Assembly: GCA_050251635.1 (NCBI GenBank)
Contig: JBFWML010000002.1
Location: forward strand, 37,638-101,637
Reading direction: 5' to 3'
Length of the DNA: 64,000 nt
DNA from: JBFWML01 sp050251635
GTDB lineage: Bacteria; Campylobacterota; Campylobacteria; Campylobacterales; SZUA-545
Position 1 is the first letter of the stretch. The number at the start of each line of letters is the position of its first letter. The translations under genes were made by a program, and so were the position numbers. Under the pieces are notes generated by a model. That model saw only the letters and a program-made list of their open reading frames with translations, ran no database searches and was not told the DNA's origin. Positions 61,067 to 64,000 of the stretch are shown here, one piece after another.

Positions 61067-62193
61067 CCTTCAACCGGGCGCATCCGTCCATTTTCGTAAC
61101 GGGTGATCCAAACCCCCAGTTCGCTGCGCCGCTTTTTCTGAATGGCGCGAAGCGCCTCAAGAAAGCCTTCGCGGGTGAGCCGATCGATGCTGTTTTCAAG
61201 CCCTTCGGTCACGCTCTGCGCCGTTAAAAAACCTTCGAGCGAGGCAAAGGAGAGGGGTTCGTCCGGGTAGTAGCGCGCCATGATCTCGCGGTATTCGTTG
61301 ACCCGCGGCGTATTCATCTCCCAAGCGGGTGGAACCACTTGGGCCACAAGGACGTTTCTCATTCCCGCTTCCCCCAGTTCGGCCGCGAGGGAGTCGGAGT
61401 TGACAAAGGAGACGTGGGCAAAGAGCGCGTTTTCAAGCCCCCGCTTGCGGGCCTGACGGATAAACTCCGCGCCGGGTTTGTAGGCGTCGATCATAATCAC
61501 CGCCTGCGGTTCGTGGGGGGCGATCTCGTAAAGGGCGTGGCCCACCGAAAGGGTGTTGCGGGTGTAGGCCCCTTCGGCCACCAGTTGAATGCGGTGTCGC
61601 TCAAACACGCTTCGTGCGGCAAAGAGACCGGTTTTGCCGTAGCTGTCGTTTTGGTAAAACACGGCAACGCGGGTAAGACCCAAAGAGCGCAGATAGCGCG
61701 CCAGCAGATCGATCTCCGCTTCGTAACCGGGCCGCAGGTTGACCACATAGGGGTGGGGCGGTTCCCTTAGAAGCGTTGCGCCCGTCAACGGGGCGACAAA
61801 GGGGATTTTGTGCTGCTCCACCAGCGGCAAGACCGCTTGAGAGGTGGGGGTGCCCACATAGCCAAAGAGCGCAAAGACGCCGTACTCTTCGATCAGTTTG
61901 CGGGTATTGGCTTCGCTCAGGCGCGGTTCGTAGCGGTCATCGAGGGTGATCAGTTTGACGGTGCGGCCCTGAATGCCGCCCAAAGCGTTGACATGGGCAA
62001 ACCATGCGTTCGCGCCCACCCGCATTCCCCGGCCCAGCTCCGCCGAAGGGCCGCTGAGCGCGCAGGACTGGCCCAGCACAATCTCGCTGCCTTGGTGCAG
62101 CGGCACGGAATAAAGCCGCCATAAAGCCCCCAGCGAGAGTCCGGTAAAAAGTACAAGCAGCAGCCCCTTGGGCCAGAGCGCGCTCAGCCGCAC
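61054..62193 (-). CDS. LivK-like periplasmic ligand-binding protein
   Basis: 379 residues from a GTG at 62193. An N-terminal hydrophobic segment (about 9-29) is a signal peptide or anchor without a lipobox. The mature part is a type I periplasmic binding fold (GQSCALSGPSAELGRGMRVGA near 41-61, LFGYVGTPTSQAVLP, AVFYQNDSYGKTGL). No permease or ATPase genes are adjacent; it overlaps the kinase gene by 13 bases, so it probably presents a ligand to that kinase and not to a transporter. Confidence 0.85.
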   Translation of the reverse strand: MRLSALWPKGLLLVLFTGLSLGALWRLYSVPLHQGSEIVLGQSCALSGPSAELGRGMRVGANAWFAHVNALGGIQGRTVKLITLDDRYEPRLSEANTRKLIEEYGVFALFGYVGTPTSQAVLPLVEQHKIPFVAPLTGATLLREPPHPYVVNLRPGYEAEIDLLARYLRSLGLTRVAVFYQNDSYGKTGLFAARSVFERHRIQLVAEGAYTRNTLSVGHALYEIAPHEPQAVIMIDAYKPGAEFIRQARKRGLENALFAHVSFVNSDSLAAELGEAGMRNVLVAQVVPPAWEMNTPRVNEYREIMARYYPDEPLSFASLEGFLTAQSVTEGLENSIDRLTREGFLEALRAIQKKRRSELGVWITRYENGRMRPVEGWGP

Positions 62194-62202
62194 CGCGCGG
62201 AC

Positions 62203-64000
62203 TTAGAGTTTAGGCAGGAGCTTTTTGACCTCCTGCTCCAGCTTCTTTTTCTGCTGGCCCTCAAGACGCTTTTTCAGCCCCGCTTCGGAGAGGTTGTTGC
62301 GCAGCCGATCCTCAAAGGGCTTGAGCGCGTTTCCCTTGCCCGCAAGGGCCTTTTCCAGCACGGCGATCTCCTGTGCGCTCGCGCCCGCTTGTTTGAGCTG
62401 ATCGCCAAGGGCGGCCGCGACTTCGGCCTTGAGCTGCGCCTCAAAGGCTTTTTTACGGCCCTCAAGCTCGGTTTTAAAGCGGGCTTTGAGCCGGTTGTCC
62501 AGATCGGTTTTAAGTTCGATCCTGGGCGAAAGCGGCTTGCCCGAAAGCGCCAGCGTCACATCGAGATTCTCAACCCCCGCCAGGGTACGGTGCAGAAGCG
62601 TCTGCAGTTCGTCCGACGGATTTTCCAGCCCCATTTGCGCATTTTTAAAATGCAGCAGCCCGTCGCCCATGAGCCGCCCCTCTTTAATGACGGCTTGGGT
62701 CGTCCAGTCGATCTTGAGGGGTTTGAGGTAGAGCTTGTCCGATCGCGTGCCCGATTTTTCCAGATCGTCGATCACGAGCTTGAGCCGGTCCTCCTGCGCA
62801 GCGCGCCGTTCGCTGATCCATTCGAAGTTCAGCGCGCCGTAGCCGCTGCCTTGCACCGACTGAACCGAGACGATCATGGGCTTACCCGTGATATTTTGGT
62901 TATCGCTCGCATCGCTGAGCAGACCCGCCAGCCGGCTGCCCGAAGCGGTCGTAAGATCAAATCCCGCGATTTTCAGGTGCCACTCGGGGCGGGGGTGGTG
63001 CTCTTTAAAGCGCACAATCCGCCCTTCGCCCCGAGGCGGCGGCGGAGCCTCTTTGGCCGAAGAGGCTTTAAAGCTTTGGGCGGTTTGCAGATAGGGCAGC
63101 AACCGTTCGTACCACTCCCGCGCAACCATGAGGTTCTTTTGCGCATCGTCGCCCAGAAGCGTGCCGGCCATGTTGAAGGCCCCTTCGCTGTCGAAGCTGT
63201 ATTTGTCTTTGAGGGCCTGAAAGTTCGCATCGGGCAGCCCTTCGAGCTCTTTGATCAATGCCTGCGCTTCGGCTTGATCGGCCTTGAACGCTTTGCTCAG
63301 CGCTTGGTAGGCCTCCTGCTCCTGCGACAATTTCTGCTCAAACGCCTTGGCCTCCTGCAGTACCGCCCTAAGCTCTTTTTCGGTTTTTATTTTGCCGGCT
63401 TTGGCTTCGATCGCTTTGTATTCGGCCTCCAGATCGGCCAAGGCGTTCTTGCCGAAGCGGGTTTTGAGCTGATTGTCCCAGTGGGTTTTGATTTCGTTCA
63501 GGCGCTTTTGGATTTGGGCGCTGCGCTCTTTGCTTTGCGCGGTCTCCTGCGCGGCGACGGTCTTGGGATCGGGCAGCGCGGCGCTCAGGCCGGAGGCAAA
63601 ACCGCCTTCGGGTTTGGACTCTGCGGGCGTTTCGGGCTGCGGGGCGCTGCGGGGTTTTTCCAGCACCTGCGCCGGACTTTGGCGCCGGGTTTCAAGCCGG
63701 ATTCCCTCAAGGCGCATCTCGTCGATAAGCACCTTCTTATGAAAGAGGTGGGCCATATCCAGATTGAATGCGACGCGATCGATCTGTGCGGCGTTGTTTA
63801 GGGGGTTTTTGGCGTCGGGAATCTGAATGCCCTCGATGGTCAGGCTCAAGGGAGAGAGGGTGGTTTCGAGCCGATCGATGCTCGCTTGCATACCGATGGG
63901 CTCTGACAGCGCCTTTTCCAGCTGATTTTTGACAAGGGCGTCCATAAAAAAGAGGGCAAAAACCGCGATCGGCGCCGCAAGCGCCACAAAAACGCCCGCC
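62203..64000 (-). CDS. TIGR03545-like inner-membrane-anchored protein, 5' end cut off
   Basis: At least 598 residues; the frame continues past the window edge, and a GTG at 63987 lies inside the membrane segment, so the true start is outside. An N-terminal helix (GVFVALAAPIAVFALFF) is followed by an AsmA/DUF748-like start (IDRLETTLSPLSLTIEGIQIPD), a long helical, Ala/Glu/Lys-rich middle (about 140-260) and a second AsmA-like part. Function unknown; AsmA-like proteins act in envelope lipid transport. Confidence 0.75.
   Translation of the reverse strand, partial: AGVFVALAAPIAVFALFFMDALVKNQLEKALSEPIGMQASIDRLETTLSPLSLTIEGIQIPDAKNPLNNAAQIDRVAFNLDMAHLFHKKVLIDEMRLEGIRLETRRQSPAQVLEKPRSAPQPETPAESKPEGGFASGLSAALPDPKTVAAQETAQSKERSAQIQKRLNEIKTHWDNQLKTRFGKNALADLEAEYKAIEAKAGKIKTEKELRAVLQEAKAFEQKLSQEQEAYQALSKAFKADQAEAQALIKELEGLPDANFQALKDKYSFDSEGAFNMAGTLLGDDAQKNLMVAREWYERLLPYLQTAQSFKASSAKEAPPPPRGEGRIVRFKEHHPRPEWHLKIAGFDLTTASGSRLAGLLSDASDNQNITGKPMIVSVQSVQGSGYGALNFEWISERRAAQEDRLKLVIDDLEKSGTRSDKLYLKPLKIDWTTQAVIKEGRLMGDGLLHFKNAQMGLENPSDELQTLLHRTLAGVENLDVTLALSGKPLSPRIELKTDLDNRLKARFKTELEGRKKAFEAQLKAEVAAALGDQLKQAGASAQEIAVLEKALAGKGNALKPFEDRLRNNLSEAGLKKRLEGQQKKKLEQEVKKLLPKL

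Noticed and set aside
62389..63801. Open frame of 470 codons on the plus strand opposite the TIGR03545-like gene
   Set aside because: Antisense shadow of a genuine gene; composition (Phe, Gly, Arg rich) is the complement of Lys/Ala/Glu codons.
1..64000. Frequent CGATCG/GCGATCGC words resembling cyanobacterial HIP1
   Set aside because: They are noticeable by eye, but many fall on common Ala-Ile and Asp-Arg codon pairs; without counts against a codon model no claim is justified.
1..64000. CRISPR arrays, insertion sequences, prophage genes
   Set aside because: No regularly spaced repeats, transposase, integrase or phage structural genes were seen.

Overview
The window is a gene-dense, GC-rich stretch of chromosome, most likely from a free-living, motile member of the Campylobacterota (formerly Epsilonproteobacteria). 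This rests on the flagellin type, RNase J following rsmA, histidine kinases with a HQWRQPL H-box, the thioredoxin-fold exported proteins and the general gene order. The base composition looks high for that phylum, so I do not name a genus. No rRNA, CRISPR array, insertion sequence, integrase or prophage was seen. No gap without a gene reaches 300 bases. The largest, about 190 bases upstream of selA, holds tRNA-Sec and a hairpin; the next, about 150 bases upstream of the flagellin gene, holds a sigma-54 promoter.

Layout. 1-1.4 kb: 3'-truncated flagellin gene with a sigma-54 promoter. 1.5-10 kb: exported thioredoxin, thrC and alr (divergent), a membrane diguanylate cyclase, a small operon ribA-rsmG-PP0621-like-hypothetical, hemB, argF and tRNA-Ala. 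10-20.5 kb: outer-membrane protein, dnaG, TPR protein, an overlapping rnhA-rnc-aroC-metK operon, ferredoxin, and ndk-yceD-rpmF-plsX-fabH. 20.5-32 kb: long pyruvate kinase, proC, type II secretion pseudopilin genes with gspF, then galU-pyrC-response regulator-histidine kinase and hisF-nucleosidase-rlmN on the minus strand. 32-37 kb: rsmA-rnj-rluB-yjbQ-rarA. 37-42 kb: phosphate module of pit, a PhoU-like gene and a PhoB/PhoR-type pair. 42-49 kb: NHL-repeat/thioredoxin protein, iron alcohol dehydrogenase, EAL-CBS-GGDEF protein, BCCT transporter, phosphatase. 49-51 kb: a CHAD-domain gene translationally coupled to a ParA-type ATPase. 51-58.3 kb: a selenium island. 58.3-64 kb: redoxin, a three-gene sensor system (binding protein, histidine kinase, response regulator) and a TIGR03545-like protein cut by the window end.

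The selenium island is the most interesting part. selD is itself a selenoprotein gene: an in-frame UGA lies where other SelD proteins have their catalytic Cys, with a hairpin behind it that fits the bacterial SECIS description. tRNA-Sec, selA and selB follow. Divergent from selD is an operon encoding a Tat-exported transglutaminase-like protein, a fusion of a TusA/YedF-like CPxP domain with a MerT-like membrane transporter, and an exported MerP-like CxxC protein. Its leader carries a GGU-loop hairpin resembling the apical part of the E. coli fdhF SECIS, and a second GGU-containing hairpin lies in the selA leader. I infer a selenium uptake and trafficking module, possibly controlled through SelB. 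An AT-rich HEPN-type gene has been inserted between selD and the 3' end of tRNA-Sec.

The second candidate system is the CHAD-ParA pair, which by analogy with McdA/ParA cargo positioning may place polyphosphate granules. A general feature is extreme compaction: all nine protein-protein convergent junctions overlap, five of them by exactly four bases at the stop codons, and three divergent pairs have overlapping or mirrored -10 boxes.
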